64,000 nt of DNA from Sphingobacterium sp. SYP-B4668 (GCF_027627455.1 NZ_CP115483.1:4588001-4652000); one strand, 5' to 3'. Counted from the stretch's first letter, positions 1-12,437 are shown. The notes: a model not told the origin generated them from the letters alone. Made by a program: numbers and translations.

Positions 1-24
1 GGTAGTCTTCATAATTGTATGTAT

Positions 25-690
25 TTATAGTTCAATAGTTAAATGTTTCAATTTGCGTACGCCGTCGATTCCCTTTCCAATGTTAGAAGAAGCCAGCGTT
101 AACACCGAATGGGTAATTCTTAGCGCTTCATCTTCATTTGTAATACGCACACCATTCACTTCAACATAGAAGGACTCTTCATTGGGTCTCTTCCCAACAG
201 ATTTAGATTGGTATTTCCTCTTAATTCGATGCTCCTTATTGTTGGAAACCGTACCAACAACTGTTGAAACCATACGGTTACTATTTTCTGCTGGAAGCTG
301 TACGTCCAAGGGCCTTACATCCGAAATATTTACATCTATAGATTCCTTAGCTATACCAGTCGATTTCGGGGCGGATTCCCTATTCCCGTGCTGCACGAAC
401 ATCCAGACACCTCCAATGACCAACAGTACCGTAGCAGCTAAACTTAAGCCGTACTTCCAATACACGCTGCTCTTTAAAGGATGCACCTGCACGACATCCT
501 CATTCACTCGTGATTCAGTTTTTTCCAAGAAAGTATCAAAGTCCAACTCCATTTTCTCTTTTCCCGTATCCTTCAGCAAAGAAAAATAAGGTTCACTATC
601 ACTTTCGTCCTTCAAAAAACGCTCTTCCTCCAAAGAAGATTTTCCCGCCCAATACTTAGCTCTTAATCGCTCTAATTCTTCTCTCTTCAT
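25..690 (-). CDS. Membrane anti-sigma-factor-like protein
   Basis: Protein of about 221 residues encoded directly after an ECF sigma factor and overlapping its 3' end by about 35 bp, the usual arrangement for an anti-sigma factor in Bacteroidota. The first ~75 residues are charged and predicted cytoplasmic; one hydrophobic segment (about residues 79-99) would anchor it in the inner membrane; the C-terminal ~120 residues are basic and predicted periplasmic. It lacks an obvious FecR domain and a zinc HxxxCxxC motif, so the anti-sigma role rests on position and topology. An upstream in-frame TTG at 696 would add two residues; the ATG at 690 is preferred. Function inferred. Confidence 0.7.
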   Translation of the reverse strand: MKREELERLRAKYWAGKSSLEEERFLKDESDSEPYFSLLKDTGKEKMELDFDTFLEKTESRVNEDVVQVHPLKSSVYWKYGLSLAATVLLVIGGVWMFVQHGNRESAPKSTGIAKESIDVNISDVRPLDVQLPAENSNRMVSTVVGTVSNNKEHRIKRKYQSKSVGKRPNEESFYVEVNGVRITNEDEALRITHSVLTLASSNIGKGIDGVRKLKHLTIEL

Positions 691-1171
691 AATCAAAAAT
701 TTTACTCAACACTCCTTTTACCGTATTTCTAGCACGAGATAAATTGACACGTATTGCATTTTCCTCCATACCTGTCAATTCGCATATAGTGACAATATCG
801 TATTCTTCAATATCTCTTAAGTACATCACTAAGCGTTGCTTTTCAGGTAACGAATCTATTAATCTTAATACAATGTCTTTCGTAAGCGCGGGGTCATGAT
901 CTTGTTGATGACCAAGACGATACTCACTTTCGTACCTCGCCTTTACACATTCTCTAGAAATTTTATTTAGGGCCATATTTTTTGTCATCCTCATGGCAAA
1001 CGCTTCTGTATTAACTATACCCTGTAAATCATCACGTATTTCCCAAAGCTTCATCAACACCTCTTGCACCAAATCGAAAGCATCTTGTTGATTAACCATA
1101 AACCGGCAAGCAAAACGGAATAGTTTATCCTTATGGATAAAAATGTTCGCTTTAAAGGTTTCTTGATTCAT
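656..1171 (-). CDS. ECF-type RNA polymerase sigma factor
   Basis: A 171-residue sigma-70 family factor of the extracytoplasmic function group. Region 2 is visible near residues 10-60 (core-binding helix with QDAFDLVQEVLMKLWE) and region 4 near residues 105-160 (LPEKQRLVMYLRDIEEYD then a helix-turn-helix ending NLSRARNTVK). It should bind core RNA polymerase and direct it to a small regulon. It is co-transcribed with the membrane protein that follows it, probably its anti-sigma partner. No SusC/SusD or TonB receptor gene is visible downstream, but the window ends 24 bases after the anti-sigma gene. A 9-bp inverted repeat lies about 50 bp upstream. Confidence 0.93.
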   Translation of the reverse strand: MNQETFKANIFIHKDKLFRFACRFMVNQQDAFDLVQEVLMKLWEIRDDLQGIVNTEAFAMRMTKNMALNKISRECVKARYESEYRLGHQQDHDPALTKDIVLRLIDSLPEKQRLVMYLRDIEEYDIVTICELTGMEENAIRVNLSRARNTVKGVLSKIFDYEERRIRAIKS

Positions 1172-1221
1172 ACTCGCTGCTTTTATTAAGAAGACAATCT
1201 AAGGTCCATAAACATTACATA

Positions 1222-1249
1222 GATTTCAAAAAATACTTCATTTGAAATC
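1222..1249 (-). promoter_or_regulatory. Inverted repeat upstream of the ECF sigma gene
   Basis: Perfect 9-bp arms (GATTTCAAA and TTTGAAATC) flank a 10-bp spacer, ending about 50 bp before the sigma start codon. It could be an operator or an RNA hairpin in the leader. No consensus TAnnTTTG box with correct spacing is seen next to it; the nearest is a TATTTTTTG inside the repeat, one base too long. Confidence 0.4.
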
Positions 1250-1399
1250 ATTTAGATTATTTGCACATCATTGGTAGTTAGATAATAAGAGTAAATATAT
1301 GAGTCGAATCCTATCTTAATATCTACAGATTTATCTTAATGCATAACACCCAATGAGGAGATACGGACTCAGTAAACTCAAAAAAAACTAAACAAACAA

Positions 1400-1428
1400 A
1401 AAATCCCCCCGGGTTCACGCAGGGGCGT
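1400..1428 (-). terminator. Second, weaker terminator-like stem-loop after the rRNA operon
   Basis: On the minus strand a C-rich arm (CGCCCC) and a G-rich arm (GGGGGG) are followed by a run of T. It lies about 150 bp beyond the main terminator and resembles it in sequence, as though the terminator had been duplicated and had drifted. Confidence 0.4.
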
Positions 1429-1546
1429 ACGATAAGGTGTCGAGCTACTGTCCTATCTGCCATCCGCTGCGAATACGGTCCGGTATCCCCTGGGATACGC
1501 TGGGAATTGGGAATATGGGTTGTTGTGTGTCCCCGGGAGGGGCAAC

Positions 1547-1577
1547 AAAAAAAGCCCCCCCGGTTTCCCGGGGGGGC
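1547..1577 (-). terminator. Intrinsic terminator of the rRNA operon
   Basis: On the minus strand a long GC stem (GCCCCCCCGG / CCGGGGGGGC, small AAA-type loop) is followed by seven T. It lies about 10 bp downstream of the 5S gene and is a classic strong Rho-independent terminator. Confidence 0.85.
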
Positions 1578-1587
1578 GTATAAAAAA

Positions 1588-1697
1588 AGGCACCGACCTA
1601 CTCTCCCACCTGTTACGGCAATACCATCGGCTCTGGCGGGCTTGACTTCTCTGTTCGGAATGGGAAGAGGTAGACACCGCCGATATAGGCACCTGAA
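1588..1697 (-). rRNA. rrf: 5S ribosomal RNA
   Basis: The minus strand reads as a Bacteroidota 5S rRNA of about 110 nt, including the conserved block CCTCTTCCCATTCCGAACAG and the 3' block GGTGGGAGAGTAGGTCGG. The terminal helix pairs GGTGCC with GGTGCC through two G-U wobbles. It is the last gene of the rRNA operon. End positions are accurate to a few bases. Confidence 0.93.
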
Positions 1698-1784
1698 ATC
1701 CTTTTTGGTACGACACGTTATGGTCGTATCTATAGACAATCGAAAGAAAAAAACAAAGAGGAAGACAACAGTGTCCTCTGCTTG

Positions 1785-4668
<2,884 letters not shown>

Positions 4669-4819
4669 TCCTCATGGCCCTTTTGCTACCATGGAAGTGC
4701 TTGTCGTTACGTTCCCCAAAAGGAAAACGTCCCTACTGTTGTCTTCTCTTGTAATTTTTTTCTTTCAATATGTCAAAGAACTCTTTGCGCACGCAATCCA
4801 TATAGGACGGCGGCGTTCG

Positions 4820-4893
4820 TGGAGAATAACGGATTCGAACCGTTGACCCCCTGCGTGCAAGGCAGGTGCTCTAGCCAGCTGAGCTAATCCCCC
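4820..4893 (-). tRNA. tRNA-Ala (TGC)
   Basis: A 74-nt cloverleaf in the 16S-23S spacer. The minus strand begins GGGGGATTAGCTCAG, the anticodon loop is CTTGCAC (anticodon TGC), and the T arm GGTTCGAATCC is intact. CCA is not encoded. It is co-transcribed and processed from the rRNA precursor. Confidence 0.96.
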
Positions 4894-4906
4894 GTATAAC
4901 CGATCG

Positions 4907-4980
4907 TAGTCCCGAGCAGATTTGAACTGCTGACCCCTACATTATCAGTGTAGTGCTCTAACCAACTGAGCTACGGGACT
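4907..4980 (-). tRNA. tRNA-Ile (GAT)
   Basis: A 74-nt cloverleaf between 16S and tRNA-Ala. The minus strand begins AGTCCCGTAGCTCAG and the anticodon loop is CTGATAA (anticodon GAT). The acceptor stem pairs AGTCCCG with CGGGACT. CCA is not encoded. The Ile-Ala order is the usual spacer pair. Confidence 0.96.
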
Positions 4981-5070
4981 AGCTTATATCTCTCTCGGTA
5001 CCGACCTCCATATATAGGGACGGACCTTATTCCATTTCTTTTTCCTAGGTCGATCATGTATGTACGTAAC

Positions 5071-5089
5071 GAGTACCTATCAGGTACTC
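5071..5089 (-). other. Hairpin just downstream of 16S
   Basis: Perfect 7-bp arms (GAGTACC / GGTACTC) with a 5-base loop lie 2 bases past the 16S 3' end in the precursor. It is probably part of the precursor processing structure. No run of T follows, so it is not a terminator. Confidence 0.4.
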
Positions 5090-5090
5090 T

Positions 5091-6615
<1,525 letters not shown>

Positions 6616-6862
6616 AAATGAAGTGTCGACTCTAACTATCTATAACATAAATAGAATTGTCTTTTTTAATTTCCCGACCTGATTGGCTTGGCTTTCGTTT
6701 TCCGAACTTTCGCCCGGAAAAATCCCAGCTACTCGTTACGTTACATGATCATTTCCTTAAAGAACTCATCTGCCTCGACTCGCGTTCCGGCATATATCTC
6801 ACAGGGCTTCGCGCCCCGATCGTTTTCCTGTTTCCAAAACCCTCCGTTTCCGAAGGGACTGC

Positions 6863-6892
6863 AAAGGTAGGGATATTTTCGACATCCGCAAA
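6863..6892 (-). promoter_or_regulatory. rRNA operon promoter P2 (proximal)
   Basis: On the minus strand TTG (6892-6890) is followed by exactly 19 bases and then TACCTTTG (6870-6863), a full match to the Bacteroidota primary-sigma consensus TTG-N19-TAnnTTTG. The expected start point is about 240 bp upstream of 16S. Confidence 0.85.
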
Positions 6893-6988
6893 CTTTATTT
6901 TAAAATTGTTCGCCGGAACACATCGCCAATCCCTTCTTTCAAACGGAACGACCTCTCGATCGGACCACACCTCCCTTGCGGAGTGGTG

Positions 6989-7020
6989 CAAAGGTAGCAC
7001 TTTTACATAACCACTTCCAA
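6989..7020 (-). promoter_or_regulatory. rRNA operon promoter P1 (distal)
   Basis: A second TACCTTTGCA box (6996-6989) lies 126 bp upstream of P2, with TTG at 7020-7018 (spacer 21). The identical 10-bp core and AT-rich upstream DNA fit a tandem rRNA promoter pair. Confidence 0.65.
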
Positions 7021-7159
7021 ACTTTCAAACAAAGTTTTTTAATTAAAATAGGTAACGGCCTATCAACCTGCCGAATAAAAAACGATATGGGGGCGGAAAA
7101 TCGGGGAAATCACGCCCTATTTCCCCTATATCCTATGGCCATGCCCCGCGGCCCCCGGA

Positions 7160-7543
7160 TCATCTAAAGACCCAGTAGCGTTGCAGGGGATAGTTGAATC
7201 CCAGGGACACGACCAGCTCAACGGCCAACCTACCCACCTTATAATCTATACCGAAGACCTGCGACACGAATGGGGTCGCCTCGGATTTCAAGAGAATACT
7301 GCCCAACACCACCAATATAAACTTCCATACCTGCCCCCCGACCGGACTGTCGTCTTTCTGGAACGCCCAATATCGATTTAGGGAAAAATTGACCACGGCG
7401 CCTAGGGCACCGGATATACGGATAGCGTTCTTGACATCGATCCCGACGACTTCCTTGCAGAACACCATTACCCCATAATCAAAAACTCCGCCTATAAAGG
7501 CGGAGGCTTGAGCTTTTGCAAACGCAAATATCTGCTGTTTCAT
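7160..7543 (-). CDS. GtrA-family membrane protein
   Basis: A 127-residue protein with about four hydrophobic helices and the two family signatures: FSLNRYWAF near residue 53 and the matching YPLQRYWVF at the C-terminus. GtrA/DPMS-like proteins are thought to help move or present lipid-linked sugars or polyprenyl-phosphate carriers across the inner membrane. It is the last gene of the sphingolipid-like operon, 19 bp after the CDP-alcohol phosphotransferase, so it may serve lipid head-group or lipid-linked sugar handling; this is inference. The length is typical for the family. Confidence 0.88.
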   Translation of the reverse strand: MKQQIFAFAKAQASAFIGGVFDYGVMVFCKEVVGIDVKNAIRISGALGAVVNFSLNRYWAFQKDDSPVGGQVWKFILVVLGSILLKSEATPFVSQVFGIDYKVGRLAVELVVSLGFNYPLQRYWVFR

Positions 7544-7562
7544 ATCTTTTTAAGGTCCAACA

Positions 7563-8267
7563 CTAATCAACTCTCTTCCTCAATTCCTGCTCTCGTTTTG
7601 CAGCCTTCTCCTCTTCGTCCCTTTCGTCCCCCATTTTTAAAAGAAGGCCTGTATCCTTAATATTGATGAAAAATAAAATAGCACAAATAGCAGCAACCAA
7701 GTAATTGATTACCCCGGGAAAAACGACCTCCAGCACCAGGACAAGACTTATAATCACTCGTATCTCGGTAGGCCCTACTATTCCCGCGTCGATTGTATAC
7801 TTGTCAGTCACCTTGTAGCGCAACTGAGAAATAATCATACTCCAACCATAACAAGCAACCAATACATATCCAATTACTTCAAAAATACCTTTTGCATATA
7901 TAATATAACCAAAGCCAATCAATACTGTACTGATCCAATCCATAATAATATCCAAGGAGAATCCATACCATCTTCGGGACTTATTTCTATAAAAGGCTAA
8001 TCTACCGTCCAAGGAATCCCCAAACCAATTTATCACAAACCCCAAAACACCAATAAGTAGGTATTCAACACTCACGAATCTCGCTAAAATAAATGCGACC
8101 AATACCAAAGCAGAGCCAAACGTCCCAATCCCAGTCAACATATCCGAGGATATCCATGACGGGACTTTCGGCACCAAATATGTAATTAGTTTTTGTTCCG
8201 GACTACTTAGTATGTTTGTTCGTTTGCGGTCTTGAAATAATTTCTTATTAATCTTGAATTCACTCAT
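7563..8267 (-). CDS. CDP-alcohol phosphatidyltransferase family protein
   Basis: A 234-residue integral membrane enzyme. Members swap CMP from a CDP-activated alcohol or lipid for an alcohol, making phospholipids, phosphosphingolipids or phosphoinositol lipids. The catalytic signature is at about residues 84-110: D84, D87-G88, A91, G102, D106, D110. All four aspartates are present, but the usual A-R pair reads A-F-Y-R and the spacing to the glycine is one residue longer. About five hydrophobic helices follow. It lies 10 bp after the reductase gene in the serine palmitoyltransferase operon, which suggests that it adds a head group (such as phosphoethanolamine or phosphoinositol) to ceramide. 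The substrate is not readable from sequence. Confidence 0.88.
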   Translation of the reverse strand: MSEFKINKKLFQDRKRTNILSSPEQKLITYLVPKVPSWISSDMLTGIGTFGSALVLVAFILARFVSVEYLLIGVLGFVINWFGDSLDGRLAFYRNKSRRWYGFSLDIIMDWISTVLIGFGYIIYAKGIFEVIGYVLVACYGWSMIISQLRYKVTDKYTIDAGIVGPTEIRVIISLVLVLEVVFPGVINYLVAAICAILFFINIKDTGLLLKMGDERDEEEKAAKREQELRKRVD

Positions 8268-8277
8268 AATGTCATCT

Positions 8278-9273
8278 TTATAGCCACCTATTCTCTTTAT
8301 ACCACATCAAGGTCTCTGTCAAACCAGTTACTAAGTCAAATTTAGGATCAAACCCTAATTCCCTTCTAGCGGCAGAAACATCACATCCCCAATTTGCGGC
8401 AGTCAATTCATTTAGTCGTTCAGGATATAAGACTGGAATATTTGGAGAACGTTTATAGGCCCATTCAAATAAATGAGCAATTTTTTTGATTACAAAAAAT
8501 GGTATATGAACCCTAATGGCACGTTTATTCAACGTCTTCTTAAAAATATCAGCCATTTCATATCGGCTGTAGATATTTCCATCCGAAATATTATACACCT
8601 TAAACTGTGCATGCGTGACCAGGCAGGAATGCAAAATCACTTTCGCCAAATCATCCACATAGATAAAACTCAATTGTTGGGGTTTACGTCCAATATAAGC
8701 ATCTACCCCACTATTCAATGTTTTAAAAAGTATGAATATATCCTTCTCTCGCGGACCATATACAGCAGTAGGTCTAATTATCGTAATCGGCTTGTCCGCA
8801 AACCGATCTTTCAACACCAATTCTATCTCCCGCTTACTGCGTCCATATGCGGTCACGGGTCGATAGGCTGTACGTTCAGAAATCAATCCATCTTGTATTG
8901 CGATAGGTCCAACCGCCGCTAAGCTGCTGACAAATGTCACTCGTTTTAAAGGTATATCCGCATCGAAAATTGCAGAAAAGAATTTTAGCGTGTAGTCTCG
9001 ATTAACCCGAATCAAATCCTTTTCCTCTTTTGCTCTTGTCATGGCAGCGGCGTGGATGACATACTGGTACTGATTTTCCTCTAGCACAGAAATCAATCCT
9101 TCATGGTCTTCGTAGTCCAAATACACAAATTTATCCACTGCGTGTTCTATCTGAGAAATAGAACTAGACTTACGCACTGCAGCATGGACTTCCAAGCCAG
9201 CAGATTTGGCAGCCTCCACAAGATGAAACCCTACAAATCCACTAGCCCCAGTTATTAGGACTCTCTCTTTCAT
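8278..9273 (-). CDS. NAD-dependent epimerase/dehydratase; candidate ceramide reductase
   Basis: A 331-residue extended short-chain dehydrogenase. The Rossmann motif G9ASGFVG15 is at the N-terminus and the catalytic Y143xxxK147 pair lies in TAYGRSK. In Caulobacter an enzyme of this family (CerR) reduces 3-keto-ceramide in a pathway with serine palmitoyltransferase; the same role is the best inference here. The gene overlaps the upstream acyltransferase-like gene by 4 bp and is followed after 10 bp by a CDP-alcohol phosphotransferase, so all are probably translated from one mRNA. A nucleotide-sugar epimerase cannot be excluded from motifs alone. Confidence 0.85.
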   Translation of the reverse strand: MKERVLITGASGFVGFHLVEAAKSAGLEVHAAVRKSSSISQIEHAVDKFVYLDYEDHEGLISVLEENQYQYVIHAAAMTRAKEEKDLIRVNRDYTLKFFSAIFDADIPLKRVTFVSSLAAVGPIAIQDGLISERTAYRPVTAYGRSKREIELVLKDRFADKPITIIRPTAVYGPREKDIFILFKTLNSGVDAYIGRKPQQLSFIYVDDLAKVILHSCLVTHAQFKVYNISDGNIYSRYEMADIFKKTLNKRAIRVHIPFFVIKKIAHLFEWAYKRSPNIPVLYPERLNELTAANWGCDVSAARRELGFDPKFDLVTGLTETLMWYKENRWL

Positions 9274-10391
9274 ATCGTCTTCTCGTAAAAACGATAACGT
9301 TTATATAATTTACCATTAATCTGTTCGATAGCATGATTCATCATGTAGTTGTGCTCCAACATCCACGAGCATTCGGCACCTTCAATACCTGCAGGCCCAG
9401 CATTGTGAATAATACGGCCATACAAACATGCTTCAATTCCAAGCTTTCGATAATCATCTATCACTCCAAGCATCAGGACCCTAAGTGTCTTCAATTTACC
9501 TTTTCCAAAGAGCAATTTAAAAATACCAGTCGGCAACAACCTGCCTCTTTTAATTTTAATCTGAATTTCATTGATATTAGGTATCCCAACCGCAAATCCC
9601 ACAATTTCATCACCTTTTTCTGCAACAAGTGCAAATCTAGGATCTACAATCATTTTCAAATCTTTTGCCACATAATCAAACTCATCATCGGTCATTGGCA
9701 CAAAACCAAGATTCTTATCCCAAGCTTTGTTATATACCTTCCTTATTTTATGAGCCTCATTCTTAAAATCTTTCAGATTAATCTGCCGTAGAATAATGCC
9801 CGACCTCTTCAATCGTTCTTCCAAACGTCCCAAAAGCAATACAGACCGCTGATCAGCCTCGGCTGTACTAACATAATATGCTCGAAGATCGACCCTTTTT
9901 GACATTCCGGCGTTCTCGATCAAATCGATATAATAAGAAGGATTATAAGGCATCATTGCCATGGGGGGCATATCGAAGCCGTCAATCAGCAGCCCACATA
10001 CGTCATTTGTTGAAGGATTCAGTGGTCCGACAAGTTGATCCCCGCCCTTATCTTTGACCCATTCAATAACCGTGTCAAATAGCCTATTGGCCACCTCTTG
10101 ATCATTTATACTATCAAAAAACCCAAAAGCCCCTTCATTAACCTTATTATACTCATTATTACGAACATTCCAAACCGCAGCTATGCGCCCCACAAGCTCC
10201 CCGTCGCGATAAGCCAAAAAAGGCTGTATCTGAGAATGCTTATAAAAAGGATGCTTTCCTGGAGTGAGTAAATCGGCTTGTCCCAAGAAGAGTTCAGGGA
10301 CATATTGAGGATCTTCCGCATGTAAATCATGCGGAAAATCTATAAAGATCCGTCTTTGTTTCTTTGTTTCAACGGGTATAATCTGAATCAT
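9270..10391 (-). CDS. GNAT-like acyltransferase; candidate bacterial ceramide synthase
   Basis: A 373-residue protein with a GNAT-type acyltransferase fold in its C-terminal half (about residues 190-360). The characteristic acyl-CoA-binding turn is degenerate (DDYRKLGIEACLYGRI). The N-terminal half is particular to this family (AVWNVRNNEYN, PLNPSTND). It lies between serine palmitoyltransferase (6 bp upstream) and the NAD-dependent reductase (4-bp overlap). In Caulobacter a GNAT-like protein acts as ceramide synthase (bCerS), N-acylating 3-ketosphinganine; that role is inferred here from family and position. No signal peptide; probably cytoplasmic or membrane-associated. Confidence 0.75.
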   Translation of the reverse strand: MIQIIPVETKKQRRIFIDFPHDLHAEDPQYVPELFLGQADLLTPGKHPFYKHSQIQPFLAYRDGELVGRIAAVWNVRNNEYNKVNEGAFGFFDSINDQEVANRLFDTVIEWVKDKGGDQLVGPLNPSTNDVCGLLIDGFDMPPMAMMPYNPSYYIDLIENAGMSKRVDLRAYYVSTAEADQRSVLLLGRLEERLKRSGIILRQINLKDFKNEAHKIRKVYNKAWDKNLGFVPMTDDEFDYVAKDLKMIVDPRFALVAEKGDEIVGFAVGIPNINEIQIKIKRGRLLPTGIFKLLFGKGKLKTLRVLMLGVIDDYRKLGIEACLYGRIIHNAGPAGIEGAECSWMLEHNYMMNHAIEQINGKLYKRYRFYEKTI

Positions 10392-10397
10392 AGGAGA

Positions 10398-11597
10398 TTA
10401 GATTAGAGATTCAATTTCAGCTAGCTTAAATACCTTCACCATTTTCTCGACAGCCTCATCGATTTGTTCGAACGTGTGAGAAGCCATTAATGAGAATCTG
10501 ATTAAAGATTCCTCGGAAGGAACTGCTGGAGATACAACAGGGTTTACGAATACGCCATCATCTTGGAGCATTTTTGTCACCCAGAACGTCTTTTCGTTAT
10601 TACGGATAAAGATAGGGAGAATAGGACTTTCTGTTTCTCCTAAATCAAATCCACTTTCTAAAAGTAATCTTTTTGCGTAGTTTGTATTCTTCCAAAGATT
10701 TTCCATATGCTCAGGTTCGCTGACCATGATTTCCAATGCTTTTAAAGTAGAGGCTACCGAAGCAGGAGTCATACTAGCACTAAACATTACAGAGCGAGCA
10801 TTATGTTTTAAATAATCGATTACGTCTGCATCACCTGCCACAAAACCACCGAGCGAAGCAAGAGATTTACTAAAAGTCCCCATAATCAAATCAACTTTGT
10901 CAGTCAATCCAAAATGAGAAGCTGTACCAGCACCATTCTCACCAATAACGCCCAAGCTATGTGCATCATCGACCATTAATATTGCATCAAATTCATCCGC
11001 AATCTTAACCATCTCCGGTAAGTTAACGATATCCCCTTCCATACTGAATATACCGTCAGTAACGATCATTTTCGCACTATCCTCCGGAAGACGGGATAGT
11101 TTAGACCGCAAATCATTCATATCATTGTGGGCATACTTGATTACTTTAGAGAAAGACAATCGACTACCATCAATAATAGATGCATGATCTCTTTCATCCA
11201 ATAAAATATAATCATTTCGGCCTGTCAAACATGAAATCGGCCCTAGATTAGACTGAAACCCCGTACTGAACAAAATAGACGCCTCTTTACCCACTAGCTG
11301 AGACAATTTGTGTTCCAATTCAACATGAATATCCAATGTCCCATTTAAGAAACGAGACCCCGCGCATCCTGTGCCATATTTTGAAAGAGCGTTTTGGGCA
11401 GACTCTATGATACGAGGATCAACTGTCAACCCCAAATATGAATTGGAGCCAAACATTAGCACCCTTTTGCCATCAATCAACACCTCTGTATCTTGCTTAG
11501 ATTGAATCGGTCTAAAATAAGCATACAGACCCTTCGACTTCAGCTCTTCGACAATATTAAAATGCGAAATTCTCTCGCTTAACTTTCCCTTGCTCAT
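10398..11597 (-). CDS. spt: Serine palmitoyltransferase (alpha-oxoamine synthase)
   Basis: A 399-residue PLP enzyme of the alpha-oxoamine synthase family, the normal length for bacterial serine palmitoyltransferase. It condenses L-serine with a fatty acyl-CoA/ACP to 3-ketosphinganine, the first step of sphingolipid synthesis. Visible residues: the PLP lysine K244 in GTFSKSLASLGG, D210-D211-A-H213 that contact the cofactor, H138 in DERDHAS, and the SNSYLGL entry motif. Family relatives are KBL and BioF; SPT is preferred because the gene heads an operon with acyltransferase, reductase and CDP-alcohol phosphotransferase genes, and because sphingolipids are characteristic of Sphingobacteriaceae. 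A TATGTTTG box lies about 210 bp upstream. Confidence 0.9.
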   Translation of the reverse strand: MSKGKLSERISHFNIVEELKSKGLYAYFRPIQSKQDTEVLIDGKRVLMFGSNSYLGLTVDPRIIESAQNALSKYGTGCAGSRFLNGTLDIHVELEHKLSQLVGKEASILFSTGFQSNLGPISCLTGRNDYILLDERDHASIIDGSRLSFSKVIKYAHNDMNDLRSKLSRLPEDSAKMIVTDGIFSMEGDIVNLPEMVKIADEFDAILMVDDAHSLGVIGENGAGTASHFGLTDKVDLIMGTFSKSLASLGGFVAGDADVIDYLKHNARSVMFSASMTPASVASTLKALEIMVSEPEHMENLWKNTNYAKRLLLESGFDLGETESPILPIFIRNNEKTFWVTKMLQDDGVFVNPVVSPAVPSEESLIRFSLMASHTFEQIDEAVEKMVKVFKLAEIESLI

Positions 11598-11975
11598 GCG
11601 AATAAATGGCTTTTCTATTTTAGTAAAATAAATAAAATTCTAAATATCACTCTTAATTATTTACCATTTTGGACAAATGTTCAATAAAATATGTGTTCCT
11701 AAGCCAAAAAACAACAGGCAAAACTGCACTCTTAAACCTCACAACACAAACATTATCAGTAAATTAAAAAGAACTAAGCTTCTTTTGTAAACTAAAAAAC
11801 TCGTGCAAACATACGAAACAAAATCCGACATTCCTTTATTGTCTACACAATTTTTGACATGTAAATATCATAAATTTAATTCTAATTTAACAGTTGATTC
11901 ACAAATAATCTATGCAGGTCTCGAAACGGTTAGGCCATAATTGATTACCTTTGTAAAAGCAATATACGAAATAAA
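11598..11975. other. Divergent intergenic region between spt and smpB
   Basis: About 380 AT-rich bp. It holds the smpB promoter box and, for spt, only a lone TATGTTTG box on the minus strand (11813-11806) with no matching TTG. No small gene or structured RNA was recognised, and no tmRNA gene is present next to smpB. Confidence 0.5.
11946..11953 (+). promoter_or_regulatory. smpB promoter -7 box
   Basis: TACCTTTG, a match to TAnnTTTG, lies 22 bp before the smpB ATG. No TTG sits at the expected -33 position. The short leader is typical of this genome. Confidence 0.6.
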
Positions 11976-12431
11976 ATGGCATTAGCGGCAAATATAAATA
12001 TCAAAAACAAAAGAGCTTCGTTCGAATATCACCTATTAGATAAATACGTGGCGGGAATACAATTATTAGGTACCGAGATTAAATCAATACGCGAGGGAAA
12101 GGCTAATATCAACGATAGCTTCTGCGCCTTTTTTGACAAAGGCTTATACATCCGCAACATGCATATTGCTGAATACTCCCACGGCTCATTCTACAACCAT
12201 GAGTCAAAGCGAGATCGACAGTTACTGCTAACAAATAAAGAGTTGAAAAAACTCAAAATCAAAGGCGATGAAAAGGGCTTCACGATTGTACCCCTTCGTA
12301 TATTTATCAGTGACAGAGGGTTCGCAAAAGTTGAAATTGCATTGGCGCAAGGAAAGAAGGATTTCGACAAACGTGAAACCCTCAAAGAAAGAGACTCCAA
12401 ACGCGAATTGGACAGAGCTATGAAGAAGTAA
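11976..12431 (+). CDS. smpB: SsrA-binding protein SmpB
   Basis: A 151-residue protein that binds tmRNA (SsrA) and brings it to stalled ribosomes for trans-translation. The conserved core is clear: RASFEYHLLDKYVAGIQL, then TEIKSIREGKANINDSF near residues 32-48, and the basic tail after FDKRETLKERDSKRELDRA that inserts in the mRNA channel. Length and motifs are normal. Its stop is only 6 bp from the end of the convergent AraC gene, with no terminator between them, so the two transcripts probably overlap. Confidence 0.96.
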   Translation: MALAANINIKNKRASFEYHLLDKYVAGIQLLGTEIKSIREGKANINDSFCAFFDKGLYIRNMHIAEYSHGSFYNHESKRDRQLLLTNKELKKLKIKGDEKGFTIVPLRIFISDRGFAKVEIALAQGKKDFDKRETLKERDSKRELDRAMKK

Positions 12432-12437
12432 ATGGAG

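Larger units (their letters stand above)
1172..1587. other. Intergenic region between sigma gene and 5S rRNA
   Basis: About 415 bp without a convincing gene. It holds the inverted repeat upstream of the sigma gene and the two GC-rich stem-loops that end the rRNA operon. The reading frames here run through rRNA or terminator sequence and look spurious. Confidence 0.6.
6616..7159. other. rRNA operon leader and promoter region
   Basis: About 540 bp without a protein gene. It contains the transcribed leader of the rRNA precursor (from about 6856 to 16S), two promoters, and a short GC-rich tract next to the gtrA-like gene. A small hairpin with arms TTTTCCG/CGGAAAA lies in the leader. The reading frames here have no recognisable product. 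Confidence 0.6.

Noticed and set aside
182..589. A 135-codon plus-strand frame opposite the anti-sigma gene
   Set aside because: It is antisense to a better-supported gene that is coupled to the sigma factor, and the product shows no family motif.
11598..11975. Search for a tmRNA gene beside smpB
   Set aside because: No tRNA-like ends or tag-peptide frame were found; ssrA must lie elsewhere.
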